A stretch of 64,000 nt of DNA from Sulfitobacter mediterraneus (GCF_016801775.1 NZ_CP069004.1:558001-622000); one strand, 5' to 3'. Shown: positions 26,596-35,412, counted from the stretch's first letter. The notes: generated by a model not told the origin, from the letters alone. A program made the numbers and translations.

Positions 26596-26823
26596 TTACT
26601 TAACGGCGTAGGGCAGCAGGGCGAGGAAGCGGGCGCGTTTGATGGCACGGGCCAGTTCACGCTGCTTTTTCGCGGATACCGCGGTGATACGGGAAGGCAC
26701 GATCTTGCCACGCTCTGAGATGTAGCGTTGCAGCAGACGTGTGTCCTTATAGTCGATCGCAGGTGCGTTGTCGCCCGAGAATGGGCAGACCTTGCGACGG
26801 CGGAAAAATGGTTTTGCAGCCAT
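26596..26823 (-). CDS. rpsR: 30S ribosomal protein S18
   Basis: 75 residues, standard length. The family pattern RRKVCPFSG and [49 protein letters not shown] (here split by length limits into parts of the visible run) is complete. It lies between rpsF and rplI, 11 bases before rplI. Confidence 0.98.
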   Translation of the reverse strand: MAAKPFFRRRKVCPFSGDNAPAIDYKDTRLLQRYISERGKIVPSRITAVSAKKQRELARAIKRARFLALLPYAVK

Positions 26824-26851
26824 GGTTTAGATCCTTTTCCTCAAGCCAAAA

Positions 26852-27205
26852 TCAGCGACGTTCGCGGCGCTCGGGCCGTTCGTCACGTTTCTGCATCTGA
26901 ACGGATGGCAGGTCTTTATGCTCATCCATTTTGATGGTCAGAACACGCATGACATCGTCATGCAGGCGCATCAGGCGTTCCATTTCCTGAACGGCGGTCG
27001 CTGGTGCGTCGCTGCGCAGGAAGGCATAGTGGCCCTTGCGGTTTTTGTTGATTTTATAGGCCATTGTCTTGACGCCCCAGTACTCGTGATCCACGAGTTT
27101 CCCGCCATTGTCGGACAGGACGGCACCAAAATGTTCGATAAGGCCTTCGGCTTGCGTGTTGGAAAGATCCTGACGCGCAATCATAACATGCTCATACAGT
27201 GGCAT
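26852..27205 (-). CDS. rpsF: 30S ribosomal protein S6
   Basis: 117 residues. S6 features are MPLYEHVMIARQDLSNTQAE, the YWGVKTMAYKINKNRKGHY block, and the basic tail RDERPERRERR. The ATG at 27205 has TAGGAG 6-7 bases upstream and gives the family start; longer in-frame starts are spurious. First gene of the operon. Confidence 0.97.
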   Translation of the reverse strand: MPLYEHVMIARQDLSNTQAEGLIEHFGAVLSDNGGKLVDHEYWGVKTMAYKINKNRKGHYAFLRSDAPATAVQEMERLMRLHDDVMRVLTIKMDEHKDLPSVQMQKRDERPERRERR

Positions 27206-27360
27206 GTGTACTCCTACTTTTATCAAGGCGCATTTCATAGGCAGGGCATGATCCTTTGCGGCCCCACCACGAGAGACTGCGCGGTTCAAAAGATTTGCAA
27301 AGGAAGGGTCCATATACACGGTTTGACGCGCAGGGCAAGGCCGCCGCGCGTCAAATAGGA

Positions 27361-28761
27361 TCAGGCCCGCGCGGCGGCAAAAAGCCCATAGCGCAGGTTC
27401 AGGCGGCGTGCGGTCTGGGACAGCACCACAAAGGTGAGGATCGCCATCAAGATCTCAGACACCGGACCGGCAATCCAGATCCCAAACTCCCCCATCAAAA
27501 GCGGCAGGGCAAAGGTCAGCGGCAGCGCAAAGGCATAGGGTTTGGTCAATCCCAGCACCGCCGCCCGTGTCGCATCCCCCAGCGCCTGAAAGTAGGAGGC
27601 GATCACAATCATCGGACCCGCCAGCCAGAACATTACAGTGGTGACTTGCAAGATCCATTGAAACGCCGTGATCACCGCAGGATCGGCCACAAAGAGCCGC
27701 GCAATCGGTTGGGCCAGTGCCACAAAGACCACCTGACAACCAAGGCAATAAAGGAACGCGATCCAGATCCCGATCCGCAAGCTGCGATCCGAGCGGTCCA
27801 GCGCCCGCGCGCCATAGTTGTTCCCGACAATGGTTTGCAGCGCATGGGTCAGCCCCAAAAGCGGCAGAAAGGCAAAGGTCATCACGCGGGTGATGATGCC
27901 ATAGGCCGAAACTGTCGCGGTATATTGCGGCGCATCCACCATTTGCAGCGCCAGCAGGATCGCGGTGGAGCCCAGGGCCACGCCAATGAAGTTCAGACTT
28001 TGCGGCGCACCAAGGGCGAGGATACGGCCCCAATCGCTTGTCAGGGGCGCTTGCAGCAGGGCGCGCGGGGTGAGCAGGGTTTTACCCGACAGGCGAAAGC
28101 CGATCACGATCAGGATCGTCACCAGTTGCGCCAGCGCCGTGCCATAGGCCGATCCGGCCACGCCCATATCCATCAGGGCGATCAGGACATAGTTAAAGGA
28201 AATGTTCAGCAAGGACACCAAAAGGCTGAGTGCGGCCATAACACCGACATGGCCCTCATTGCGCAGCGCATCCGAATTGACGCTGAGCACGAAAAGCAAG
28301 GGCGACATGAACATCGTGATGGCCAGATAGGTCTGGGCCATCTCGGCCAGCACGTCGGACCCGGCTGCAAGAAATTGTGCAACCGCCGGTCCAACCGCCA
28401 GATAGGTCAGCACCAGCAGCACACCGGCGAACAGGGCCAGCCCATGCGCACCGGCAAACACGGCGCGGGCGGCGTCATGCTCTCCTGCGCCCAGGTGGCG
28501 GGCCAGTTTGCTGGACATGCCATTGCTGACCAGCGTTGCCAACGCCACGATCAGCATGAACAAAGGAAAGATCAGGGTCACAGCGCCAAGCGCCTCTGCG
28601 CCGACATAGCGACCCAGAAAGATCGCATCTACCACCGTCAGCAGACCGTTCATCGACATCACAAAGATGATGGGCAGTGCGGTCTTGGCAAAGATCGGGC
28701 CAAGCGGCCCGTGGGTAAAGGGATTTTGCGGAGAAGGATCCACAGCAGGATTAAGGGACAT
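27361..28761 (-). CDS. MATE-family efflux transporter
   Basis: 466 residues with about twelve helices in two matching halves (MSMNGLLTVVDAIFLGRYVGAEALGA and LGAPQSLNFIGVALGSTA; NGMSSKLARHLGAGEHDAA). This is the multidrug and toxin extrusion fold, moving cationic compounds out by sodium or proton exchange. The ATG at 28761 follows TGAGG; longer starts add an unlikely 25-residue leader. The substrate is not known. Confidence 0.92.
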   Translation of the reverse strand: MSLNPAVDPSPQNPFTHGPLGPIFAKTALPIIFVMSMNGLLTVVDAIFLGRYVGAEALGAVTLIFPLFMLIVALATLVSNGMSSKLARHLGAGEHDAARAVFAGAHGLALFAGVLLVLTYLAVGPAVAQFLAAGSDVLAEMAQTYLAITMFMSPLLFVLSVNSDALRNEGHVGVMAALSLLVSLLNISFNYVLIALMDMGVAGSAYGTALAQLVTILIVIGFRLSGKTLLTPRALLQAPLTSDWGRILALGAPQSLNFIGVALGSTAILLALQMVDAPQYTATVSAYGIITRVMTFAFLPLLGLTHALQTIVGNNYGARALDRSDRSLRIGIWIAFLYCLGCQVVFVALAQPIARLFVADPAVITAFQWILQVTTVMFWLAGPMIVIASYFQALGDATRAAVLGLTKPYAFALPLTFALPLLMGEFGIWIAGPVSEILMAILTFVVLSQTARRLNLRYGLFAAARA

Positions 28762-29038
28762 GATTGGCCTCACAAACACGTTCCGCATTTTCGAAAGGAG
28801 CCCGCATTTCCCACCGGCAGAACAGGGTAGGTCCAAAATATATCCGACACTTCACCGGTATTGCGGGCGGCAGGCGGTCGGGCCTGCGGCACAGGTATCG
28901 CCATTGGCGCAGAATGGCAATGGCCGGCAAAGAGGGCAGATAACGGCGCTGCCCTGACAAGGTACGCACATCGCCCAGTTGTCGCCCAATTCTCGGCCAT
29001 TTCTTCGCCCATTCCTTAACTCAAGATGAACAGCGAGG

Positions 29039-29581
29039 ATGGGTGCAGTGACAGCGACAGCAGATTTTATGGAGGGCGAGGATGCTTCCTTTTTGTCAGA
29101 AGACAAACAAACCAGCGCGATGCGCAACCGGCCAAATGATGAGGGCCGCGTGATGCAGCGCTCGGTGCAGCGGCTGATGGGCGCGTCATTGATGGTTGCG
29201 GCGGTTGGCCTCTGGGTCGCACCGGGATCAAGCTGGGATAACGATCTGTTGCTGTTCAAGCTGGCTCTTTCTTTGACTGGGGGATTGGCCGGGTTCGGTC
29301 TGCTGCTGGCCAGCAGCACTCCCCGCGATCCGCGTGTCGAGATCGACACAATCCGCCGCGAGGTGCGGGTGGTGCGCCCGGCCAAAGGGGTCGGTGACAT
29401 CATCTTGCGACGCTGCGGGTTTGACGATCTGGCCCGCGCCGAACAGGACGGGCCGCGCGTGCGCATGTGGGACCGGAACGACGACTTGCTGGTGGACATC
29501 ACAATGAAGAATCGCGACGCCCTTTTCAGCCTCGTGGGGGGGCTGAAAGACGTCGGGAAACTGGCGCAGACTGCCGGGTGA
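29039..29581 (+). CDS. Hypothetical membrane protein with two helices
   Basis: 180 residues, not recognised. Residues about 45-63 and 71-91 are hydrophobic (LMGASLMVAAVGLWVA, LLLFKLALSLTGGLAGFGLLLA), followed by a soluble part (VEIDTIRREVRVVRPAKGVGDIIL, VRMWDRNDDLLVDITMKNRDALFSLVGGLK) that looks like a small beta-rich, PH-like domain; this is a guess from pattern only. The start at 29039 is uncertain; 29048 and 29069 are also possible. Confidence 0.6.
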   Translation: MGAVTATADFMEGEDASFLSEDKQTSAMRNRPNDEGRVMQRSVQRLMGASLMVAAVGLWVAPGSSWDNDLLLFKLALSLTGGLAGFGLLLASSTPRDPRVEIDTIRREVRVVRPAKGVGDIILRRCGFDDLARAEQDGPRVRMWDRNDDLLVDITMKNRDALFSLVGGLKDVGKLAQTAG

Positions 29582-29585
29582 CGCT

Positions 29586-29724
29586 GGGCAAAAGCCCGCA
29601 AAAAGCAGAACGCTTGCGTGATCCGGGCAGAAGGCCCAAAAACCGGTGCAGAAGGCCCGGACAAGACAGGCAGAACGCCTGAAACGACAGGGCAGAATGC
29701 CCGACACAAAGGCAGAATGCCTTT
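29586..29724 (+). repeat. Run of seven mini-hairpins with AGAA-type loops (in a 313-base gap)
   Basis: Seven short inverted repeats stand in line, centred near 29591, 29609, 29631, 29652, 29674, 29696 and 29716, so about 21-22 bases apart for most. Examples are GGGC-AGAAG-GCCC (29625-29637), AGGC-AGAAC-GCCT (29668-29680), GGGC-AGAAT-GCCC (29690-29702) and AAAGGC-AGAAT-GCCTTT (29708-29724). The first differs in the loop (AAAA). The 313 bases between 29581 and 29895 contain this run, a terminator and the yceI start site; no gene. Confidence 0.8.
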
Positions 29725-29738
29725 CCACGACCCAAAAG

Positions 29739-29768
29739 CGCCCCGGCAATAGCCGGGGCGTTTGTTTT
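29739..29768 (+). terminator. Terminator-like hairpin after the mini-hairpin run
   Basis: CGCCCCGGC pairs with GCCGGGGCG (29739-29747 with 29752-29760) around AATA, followed by TTTGTTTTT. Confidence 0.85.
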
Positions 29769-29894
29769 TGCAAGGGCCGCCAGCCGGCTCCAGTGTTCAA
29801 AAATGCGCAGACCCTGTTCAGACCTGTCCAATTGCACTTGCGCCCTTGGTCCCCATTTTGGCTTGCACAAACGCAAACCAACGGAGCGACCCAA

Positions 29895-30479
29895 ATGAAA
29901 AACGCAATTCTTGCCTCGGCCCTCGGCCTGACAACAGTTCTGGCCGGACCATCCTTTGCCGCAGGCGCAGAGAAATATGTGCTGGATGCCAGCCACAGCC
30001 AAATCGTGTTTGATTACAACCACCTCGGCTTCTCCACCAGCTATGGCATGTTCTCTGGCTTTGAAGGCGAGATTATGTTTGATGCGGACGCGCCTGAGGC
30101 CTCTTCGGTCACGGTGTCCATGCCTGTGATGTCGATGTTCACCGGCTGGGAAGAGCGCCACGCACACTTTATGTCGCCAGACTTTTTCGGCGCCGCTGAG
30201 GGCGATCTGGTGACATTCACCTCTACAGGGATCGAAGTCACCGGCGACAATACCGCGCTGATCACCGGTGATCTGACGCTGAACGATGTAACCAAATCAG
30301 TGGTCCTGGATGCCAAGCTGAACCAAAAAGGCGATCACCCGATGGCGGGCAAGCCCTGGATGGGTTTTGACGCCACCACCACGCTGGTGCGTTCGGATTA
30401 CAACCTTGGAAAATTCGCGCCCTATGTGAGCGACGAAGTACAAGTGAAAATCTCTATCGAGGCGATGAAAGCCGACTAA
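29895..30479 (+). CDS. YceI-family periplasmic lipid-binding protein
   Basis: 194 residues. A signal peptide ends near AGPSFAAGA (about residue 22), followed by the YceI lipocalin-like barrel (YVLDASHSQIVFDYNHLGFSTSYGMFSGFEG, LITGDLTLNDVTKSVVLDA, DYNLGKFAPYVSDEVQV). This family binds polyisoprenoids. CGGAG is 8 bases before the ATG at 29895. The adjacent cytochrome b561 fusion contains a second YceI domain, which suggests a shared role. Confidence 0.92.
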   Translation: MKNAILASALGLTTVLAGPSFAAGAEKYVLDASHSQIVFDYNHLGFSTSYGMFSGFEGEIMFDADAPEASSVTVSMPVMSMFTGWEERHAHFMSPDFFGAAEGDLVTFTSTGIEVTGDNTALITGDLTLNDVTKSVVLDAKLNQKGDHPMAGKPWMGFDATTTLVRSDYNLGKFAPYVSDEVQVKISIEAMKAD

Positions 30480-30503
30480 ACTTTCAACGCGAGACAGAAC
30501 AAT

Positions 30504-30534
30504 AGGCCGCCGGACACCCCGGCGGCCTTTTGTT
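30504..30534 (+). terminator. Rho-independent terminator of yceI
   Basis: GGCCGCCGG (30505-30513) pairs with CCGGCGGCC (30519-30527) around ACACC and is followed by TTTTGTT. Confidence 0.85.
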
Positions 30535-31732
30535 ATTCCGTGCCGCGCTGCGCGGTCAGGGTGATTTTGACCCGCACCTCAAAGCCCAGCGTTGCGGGGT
30601 CATTGACGTTATCACCAATCCCAAAGCTGCGCCGGTCCAGTGTCAGATCACCGCGCATTTCAGCGCGGTTGCCGTCCACCGAAAGGCTGAACGGCAGGGT
30701 CAAGGGCGCGGTTTGATCCTTTATGGACAGGGTTCCGATGGCCTCATACCCGTCGGCGGCATGTTTGATATCTGCCTTGAATACCGCCGTTGGATAATCC
30801 GTGGCAGCAAAAAAGTCAGGCCCAAGCGCCTGCGCGGTGACAGAGCCAAGGGTGAGCGAGGGGATCGAGATCGTTGTTTCCACACTGCCGATCGCGACAT
30901 CGGGCGTCGGGATGGTCTCATCAAAAGCAATGACAGAGGTCCAATCAGCAAAGCTGCCAGTGATTTCAGAGCCGAATTGTACCACGGTAATTTCGATGGT
31001 GCCGGTTTCGACCTGCCATTGTGATGTGACCTCGGCCAGGGCTTCGGGCGCGGCTTGGGTTTTGCCGCCTGCCAATGCTGCCGATAGACCCAGAGCCGCC
31101 AACCAAAGCGCAACGGCAGCCAAAACGGGGGTGCGGCTGTGCGCCTGATCGGGCAGGGGAGGCAGATCCGGACGGCCCGGCAACATCCGGCGTAGCGTCG
31201 CGTCACGGTCGATCACGTGGTGTTTCAATGCGCCCGCGATATGCAGCACCAAGGACAGGATCAGCAACCGCCCGGACACGAAGTGCAGCGCGCCAAAGAA
31301 GTGTTCAACCGCGGTGGATTTTGGCACCAGCGGCAGTCCCTGGCCTAAGGGCCACCAGATCGGCGCGAAACCTGCCGCGGCTGCATGGGAGATCCAGCCG
31401 GACAGCGGCACCACCACCATCGCGCCATAAAGCATCCAGTGCACGGTGTCTGCCGCCCAGCTTTCCAGTTTTTTGTCAGCGTTCAAAAGGCCGGGCTTGG
31501 GCTGAGTGAACGCCCAGATGATCCGCAGGACAGCAAGGAAGAATGCCAGCACGCCCAATGTCTTATGCAGTGAAAACAGCCATGCCTTGCGGGCCAGCTC
31601 GGCGTCCGTTTCAAAAGGCAATTGATGGGCAAACCATCCCATCGGGATCAGTGACAGGATCAACAGGGCCATCAGCCAATGGATCGCCTTGGTCACCGCG
31701 CCATAGCGGGTTTGGGTGTTGGATAGGGACAT
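30533..31732 (-). CDS. Cytochrome b561 fused to a YceI domain
   Basis: 399 residues. The N-terminal part (about 1-195) is a four-helix di-haem cytochrome b561 (AIHWLMALLI, LFSLHKTLGVLAFFLAVLRI, HWMLYGAMVVVPLSGW, HFVSGRLLILSLVLHIAGALKHHVID). After a fifth helix (about 205-222), residues 230-395 form a periplasmic YceI domain. The layout suggests electron transfer coupled to binding of a quinone-like isoprenoid; the substrate is inferred. It is convergent with yceI. Confidence 0.9.
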   Translation of the reverse strand: MSLSNTQTRYGAVTKAIHWLMALLILSLIPMGWFAHQLPFETDAELARKAWLFSLHKTLGVLAFFLAVLRIIWAFTQPKPGLLNADKKLESWAADTVHWMLYGAMVVVPLSGWISHAAAAGFAPIWWPLGQGLPLVPKSTAVEHFFGALHFVSGRLLILSLVLHIAGALKHHVIDRDATLRRMLPGRPDLPPLPDQAHSRTPVLAAVALWLAALGLSAALAGGKTQAAPEALAEVTSQWQVETGTIEITVVQFGSEITGSFADWTSVIAFDETIPTPDVAIGSVETTISIPSLTLGSVTAQALGPDFFAATDYPTAVFKADIKHAADGYEAIGTLSIKDQTAPLTLPFSLSVDGNRAEMRGDLTLDRRSFGIGDNVNDPATLGFEVRVKITLTAQRGTE

Positions 31733-31872
31733 CGTCAGCTCCTGCTTGGGTCTGCGCCAACCTAAGTGTCAATCCGGCCAAGGCAATGACAATCCATGCA
31801 CAGCGTCTCTGCACTCTTGTTCAGGGGGGCGGTGCAGGCTAGACCAAAGGCCACTGAAAAGAAGGGGCCAAC

Positions 31873-32805
31873 ATGAGCATCGCATTCGTATTTCCCGGAC
31901 AGGGCGCACAGACAATCGGCATGGGCCGCGCATTGGCCGAAGCCTATCCAGAGGCGCGGGCCGTTTTTGATGAGGTCGACGCGGCCCTGGGTGAAAAGCT
32001 GTCCGATCTGATCTGGGAGGGCGAGATCGAGACACTGACCCTGACAGAAAATGCGCAGCCTGCTCTGATGGCCACCTCGATGGCGGCGATGGCGGCGTTG
32101 AAGGCCGAGGGGATTGGTCTGGACCGGGCGGCTTTTGTGGCGGGCCATTCATTGGGCGAATATTCAGCACTTTGTGCGGCGGGCACGTTGTCTTTGGCCG
32201 ATACCGCACGGTTGTTGCGCATTCGCGGCAAGGCAATGCAGGCGGCGGTGCCTGTGGGTCAAGGCGCGATGGCGGCGGTTCTGGGGCTGGACGCAGACAC
32301 AGCGGCCAAGGTGGCCGAGGATGCCGCGCAGGGCGATGTATGCCAGTTGGCCAATGAAAATGATCCAACCCAAAACGTGCTGTCCGGCAGCAAGGCGGCC
32401 ATTGAACGAGCGCTTGTTCTGGCCAAAGAGGCAGGGGCAAAACGCGCCTTGCCTTTGCCGGTTTCGGCGCCTTTCCACTGCGCCTTGATGCAGCCAGCGG
32501 CGGATGAAATGGCCCGCGCCCTGGGCGAGGTCACGATGAATGATCCGCAAGTGCCGCTGGTGGCCAATGTTACGGCAGAGGCGGTGACCGATGCAGGCCA
32601 GATCCGCGATTTGCTGGTGCAGCAGGTGACCGGGCGCGTGCGCTGGCGGTCTTCGGTGGAATGGATGGCCGCGCAGGGCGTGACCGAGTTTTGGGAGATC
32701 GGCGCAGGCAAGGCCCTGTCCGGTATGATCCGGCGGATCGCCAAGGACAGTGCCATGCGGGCCATCGGCACGCCCGATGATGTTGCGGCGGCCAAAGACG
32801 CCTGA
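31873..32805 (+). CDS. fabD: Malonyl CoA-acyl carrier protein transacylase
   Basis: 310 residues. The enzyme loads malonate on ACP. The nucleophile is Ser93 in GHSLGEYSA, with His202 (PFHCALM) and Arg118 in the usual places; FPGQGAQ at the N-terminus is typical. Its stop overlaps the next gene (TGATG). Upstream AAGG sits near the ATG. Confidence 0.97.
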   Translation: MSIAFVFPGQGAQTIGMGRALAEAYPEARAVFDEVDAALGEKLSDLIWEGEIETLTLTENAQPALMATSMAAMAALKAEGIGLDRAAFVAGHSLGEYSALCAAGTLSLADTARLLRIRGKAMQAAVPVGQGAMAAVLGLDADTAAKVAEDAAQGDVCQLANENDPTQNVLSGSKAAIERALVLAKEAGAKRALPLPVSAPFHCALMQPAADEMARALGEVTMNDPQVPLVANVTAEAVTDAGQIRDLLVQQVTGRVRWRSSVEWMAAQGVTEFWEIGAGKALSGMIRRIAKDSAMRAIGTPDDVAAAKDA

Positions 32806-33371
32806 TGCGGCTTGCCGCGCTACTTGTCGCTGTATTGGCGATTCTCGGCTGTGCGATTGCAGACAATGCCGTGGATCGCACAGCGATGGAGGTGCGCGGC
32901 AGCCAGCTTTGGCTCAATGGTGAGATCACCAGCCGTACACCGGCGAATTTCGAGGCGGTGATTGCCGCCAACCCGCAGATTGTCACCGTGGTGCAGGGGA
33001 TGATGCCAGGATCACTCGATGATCAGGCGGTATTGCGGATGGGGTATTTCTTGCGCGGGCGCGGGCTGGACACCCATCTGACCGCGCAGAGCGAGATCTA
33101 TTCAGGTGCGGTGGATCTGTTCCTGGCCGGCGTGCGCCGTACCGCGCAAAACGGTGCGGTGATCGGGGTGCACAGCTGGGCCGATGGCTTTGGCGAGGGC
33201 AGCAGTTATCCGCGCGATGCGGCGGAGCATCAGGCCAACGCGCAGTACACCCGCGATATGCTGGGCAGTGATGCGTTTTACTGGTTTACCTTGCAGGCCG
33301 CGCCCTCAGACGGGATACATGAGATGACACGGGGTGAATTGGCGCGGTTTGGTGTGCTGACCCACCCCTAA
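32805..33371 (+). CDS. ClpP/crotonase-like exported protein between fabD and fabG
   Basis: 188 residues. The start MRLAALLVAVLAILGCA looks like a lipoprotein signal (Cys16). The segment SEIYSGAVDLFLAG-VRRTAQNGAVIGVHSW lines up with the active-site region of ClpP: Ser100 and His123 match Ser107 and His132 of the ClpP encoded at 633-1289, with a similar spacing (23 versus 25). It resembles the COG3904-type periplasmic ClpP-like proteins. Activity and target are unknown. It is coupled to fabD by a TGATG overlap. Confidence 0.7.
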   Translation: MRLAALLVAVLAILGCAIADNAVDRTAMEVRGSQLWLNGEITSRTPANFEAVIAANPQIVTVVQGMMPGSLDDQAVLRMGYFLRGRGLDTHLTAQSEIYSGAVDLFLAGVRRTAQNGAVIGVHSWADGFGEGSSYPRDAAEHQANAQYTRDMLGSDAFYWFTLQAAPSDGIHEMTRGELARFGVLTHP

Positions 33372-33395
33372 AAGAGAAAGAGCAAAGGAAGACAC

Positions 33396-34133
33396 ATGTT
33401 TGATCTGACAGGTAAAAATGCACTTGTGACAGGTGCATCGGGCGGGATTGGCGCCGATATTGCGCGCAAATTGCATGCGCAGGGCGCAACAGTTGGCCTG
33501 TCCGGCACCCGCACTGAGCCGCTTGAGGCGCTGAAGGCGGAACTGGGCGAGCGGGCGCATGTGCTGCCGTGTAACCTGAGCGATATGGAGGCGGTTGATG
33601 CGCTGCCCAAACAGGCGGCAGAAGCGATGGGATCGGTTGATATTCTGGTCAACAACGCCGGGATCACCCGCGACAATCTGTTCATGCGGATGTCGGATGA
33701 TGAATGGCAGTCGGTTCTGAACGTGAATCTGACCGCGACGTTCAAGCTGTGCAAAGGGGTGATGCGCGGCATGATGAAGGCCCGATGGGGCCGGATTGTG
33801 AATATTTCCAGCGTGGTCGGCGCCACCGGCAACCCCGGTCAGGCCAATTATGCGGCGTCCAAAGCAGGCATGGTGGGCATGTCCAAGTCGCTGGCTTGTG
33901 AGGTTGCGAGCCGCGGGATCACAGTAAATGCGGTTGCGCCCGGATTTATCACCACGGCGATGACCGATAAGCTGACCGATGATCAAAAGGCTGGAATCAT
34001 GGGGCAAATCCCTGCTGGCCGCATGGGCGAGCCATCCGAGATTGCCGCTGCTGTGGTCTATCTTTCCAGCAATGAAGCGGCCTATGTAACAGGCACCACC
34101 TTGCATGTGAACGGCGGCATGGCCATGTTGTAG
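33396..34133 (+). CDS. fabG: 3-oxoacyl-ACP reductase
   Basis: 245 residues, SDR family. The cofactor motif TGASGGIG is at 12-19, NNAG at 86-89, and the catalytic set is Ser139, Tyr152 and Lys156 (YAASK) with Asn111. It uses NADPH to reduce 3-oxoacyl-ACP in fatty acid elongation. AAAGG is close to the ATG. Confidence 0.96.
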   Translation: MFDLTGKNALVTGASGGIGADIARKLHAQGATVGLSGTRTEPLEALKAELGERAHVLPCNLSDMEAVDALPKQAAEAMGSVDILVNNAGITRDNLFMRMSDDEWQSVLNVNLTATFKLCKGVMRGMMKARWGRIVNISSVVGATGNPGQANYAASKAGMVGMSKSLACEVASRGITVNAVAPGFITTAMTDKLTDDQKAGIMGQIPAGRMGEPSEIAAAVVYLSSNEAAYVTGTTLHVNGGMAML

Positions 34134-34198
34134 CCTCTGACGCAAAACGTTTGCCTGATAGGATTGATATGGTAAACGAGGCGCAGATTCGTATCGAG

Positions 34199-34236
34199 GG
34201 GTGCTTGATCGCACCCTATTCCCTGTGCGAACAGGG
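34199..34236 (+). other. Two tandem hairpins between fabG and acpP
   Basis: GGGTGC-TTGATC-GCACCC (34199-34216) is followed by CCCTGT-GCGA-ACAGGG (34221-34236), the second with a GNRA tetraloop. No U-run follows, so an RNA-stability or leader element is more likely than a terminator. Confidence 0.55.
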
Positions 34237-34334
34237 GAAATAGCCGCCTCGGCAACGGGGTAATTTCCAAGCGTCGTTCAACGGCGTGCGGATAGAAAAG
34301 GGCCCAAACAGGGCCAAAGACATGAGGACTTATT

Positions 34335-34568
34335 ATGAGCGACGTCGCAGACCGCGTGAAAAAAATCGTTGTGGAACACCTTGGTGTTGAAGAGGACAAA
34401 GTGACCGAGAATGCGTCGTTCATCGACGATCTTGGCGCAGACAGCCTTGACACTGTTGAACTGGTGATGGCGTTCGAAGAAGAGTTCGGCATCGAAATCC
34501 CAGATGACGCAGCCGAAAACATCCAGACTTTTGGCGATGCGGTAAAGTTCATCAAAGAAGCCTCCTAA
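34335..34568 (+). CDS. acpP: Acyl carrier protein
   Basis: 77 residues, acidic. The 4'-phosphopantetheine site is Ser37 in ADSLDTVEL. Standard length. A 201-base gap before it contains the hairpins at 34199-34236, so it may have its own promoter. TGAGGA is near the ATG. Confidence 0.98.
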   Translation: MSDVADRVKKIVVEHLGVEEDKVTENASFIDDLGADSLDTVELVMAFEEEFGIEIPDDAAENIQTFGDAVKFIKEAS

Positions 34569-34745
34569 TCGGCTTTTCGCATTGGCCTGAGCGCCTTTGC
34601 AGCTATGAAATTCAAAGCGGCGTTGTTCCTTGGCGGAATGGCGCCGTTTTCTATTGGGCAGGGCAAAGCAGGGGTTGTGCCGGGCGGCAGGCCGCGCAAA
34701 ACTGAGGCAAAGCAGCAGTTTACGAGTGAAGGCAATTCACCCTCA

Positions 34746-35279
34746 ATGTCCCGAAATATTCCGACTATCAACACCCGCCGATTGACCCTGCGTGCCATGC
34801 GGGCGGAGGATTTTGGCCGTTTTGCCGAAATCTGGGCCATGCCCGAAGTGGTGACCCATATCAGTGGCAAACCGCGGCCCAAATCCCAATCATGGGACGC
34901 ATTTTTACGCAATGCGGGCCATTGGCAGATTACTGGCTTTGGCCAATGGGCCATCGAAGTGCACCGTCAGCATCAGATGGCAGGGCAGACCGGCTTTTTC
35001 TTCGGCTCACGCGGATTGGGCGATGATTTTGATCCTTTTCCCGAGGCGGGATGGGTGCTCGAACCGGGGAGCCAGGGGCAGGGTTTGGGGCTGGAGGCCG
35101 TACAGGCCGCCCATGATTGGTTTGACCGTGTGATTGCAGGTCGGACGGTCTGCATGATCACGCCGGACAACACCGGATCGCTGCGCATCGCACGGGAAGT
35201 CGGCTATGTTCCGCTGCGCGAGGCGGAATTTGGCGGCGATAAGGTGCAATTGATGACCCGTAAGGGGCCGGTTGGCTAA
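34746..35279 (+). CDS. GNAT-family N-acetyltransferase (RimJ/RimL type)
   Basis: 177 residues. RimJ/RimL-like features: INTRRLTLRAMRAEDF, AGWVLEPGSQGQGLGLEAVQAAHDWF (the CoA-binding motif, with Q/G-x-G-x-G) and MITPDNTGSLRIAREVGY. The ATG at 34746 is chosen from the domain start; no good ribosome site is seen and longer starts add an odd leader. The substrate is unknown. It splits the fab genes. Confidence 0.82.
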   Translation: MSRNIPTINTRRLTLRAMRAEDFGRFAEIWAMPEVVTHISGKPRPKSQSWDAFLRNAGHWQITGFGQWAIEVHRQHQMAGQTGFFFGSRGLGDDFDPFPEAGWVLEPGSQGQGLGLEAVQAAHDWFDRVIAGRTVCMITPDNTGSLRIAREVGYVPLREAEFGGDKVQLMTRKGPVG

Positions 35280-35412
35280 CTTCGGGGCTTGGCGGGGGCG
35301 GGTCGCCGTGGCACGCTTGGTCCGCTGTGCGAGGGCGTGCCTGCGCACTTGAACAAAGGGGGTGCCGCAAGGTATAGCCCCCCAAAGCGATATAACACCA
35401 AGGGGCTTGGAT

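Noticed and set aside
27256..28830. Long plus-strand open frame of about 520 codons opposite the MATE gene
   Set aside because: Low-complexity, highly basic, without a family; antisense to a clear transporter.
28762..29038. Gene or structured RNA between the MATE gene and the 180-residue gene
   Set aside because: Only short partial inverted repeats (for example around 28900-28925) and no promoter or RNA family could be supported.
29586..29724. CRISPR array
   Set aside because: The units are short hairpins of 12-17 bases with 4-9 base gaps, not 23-47 base repeats with unique 30-base spacers, and no cas genes are near.
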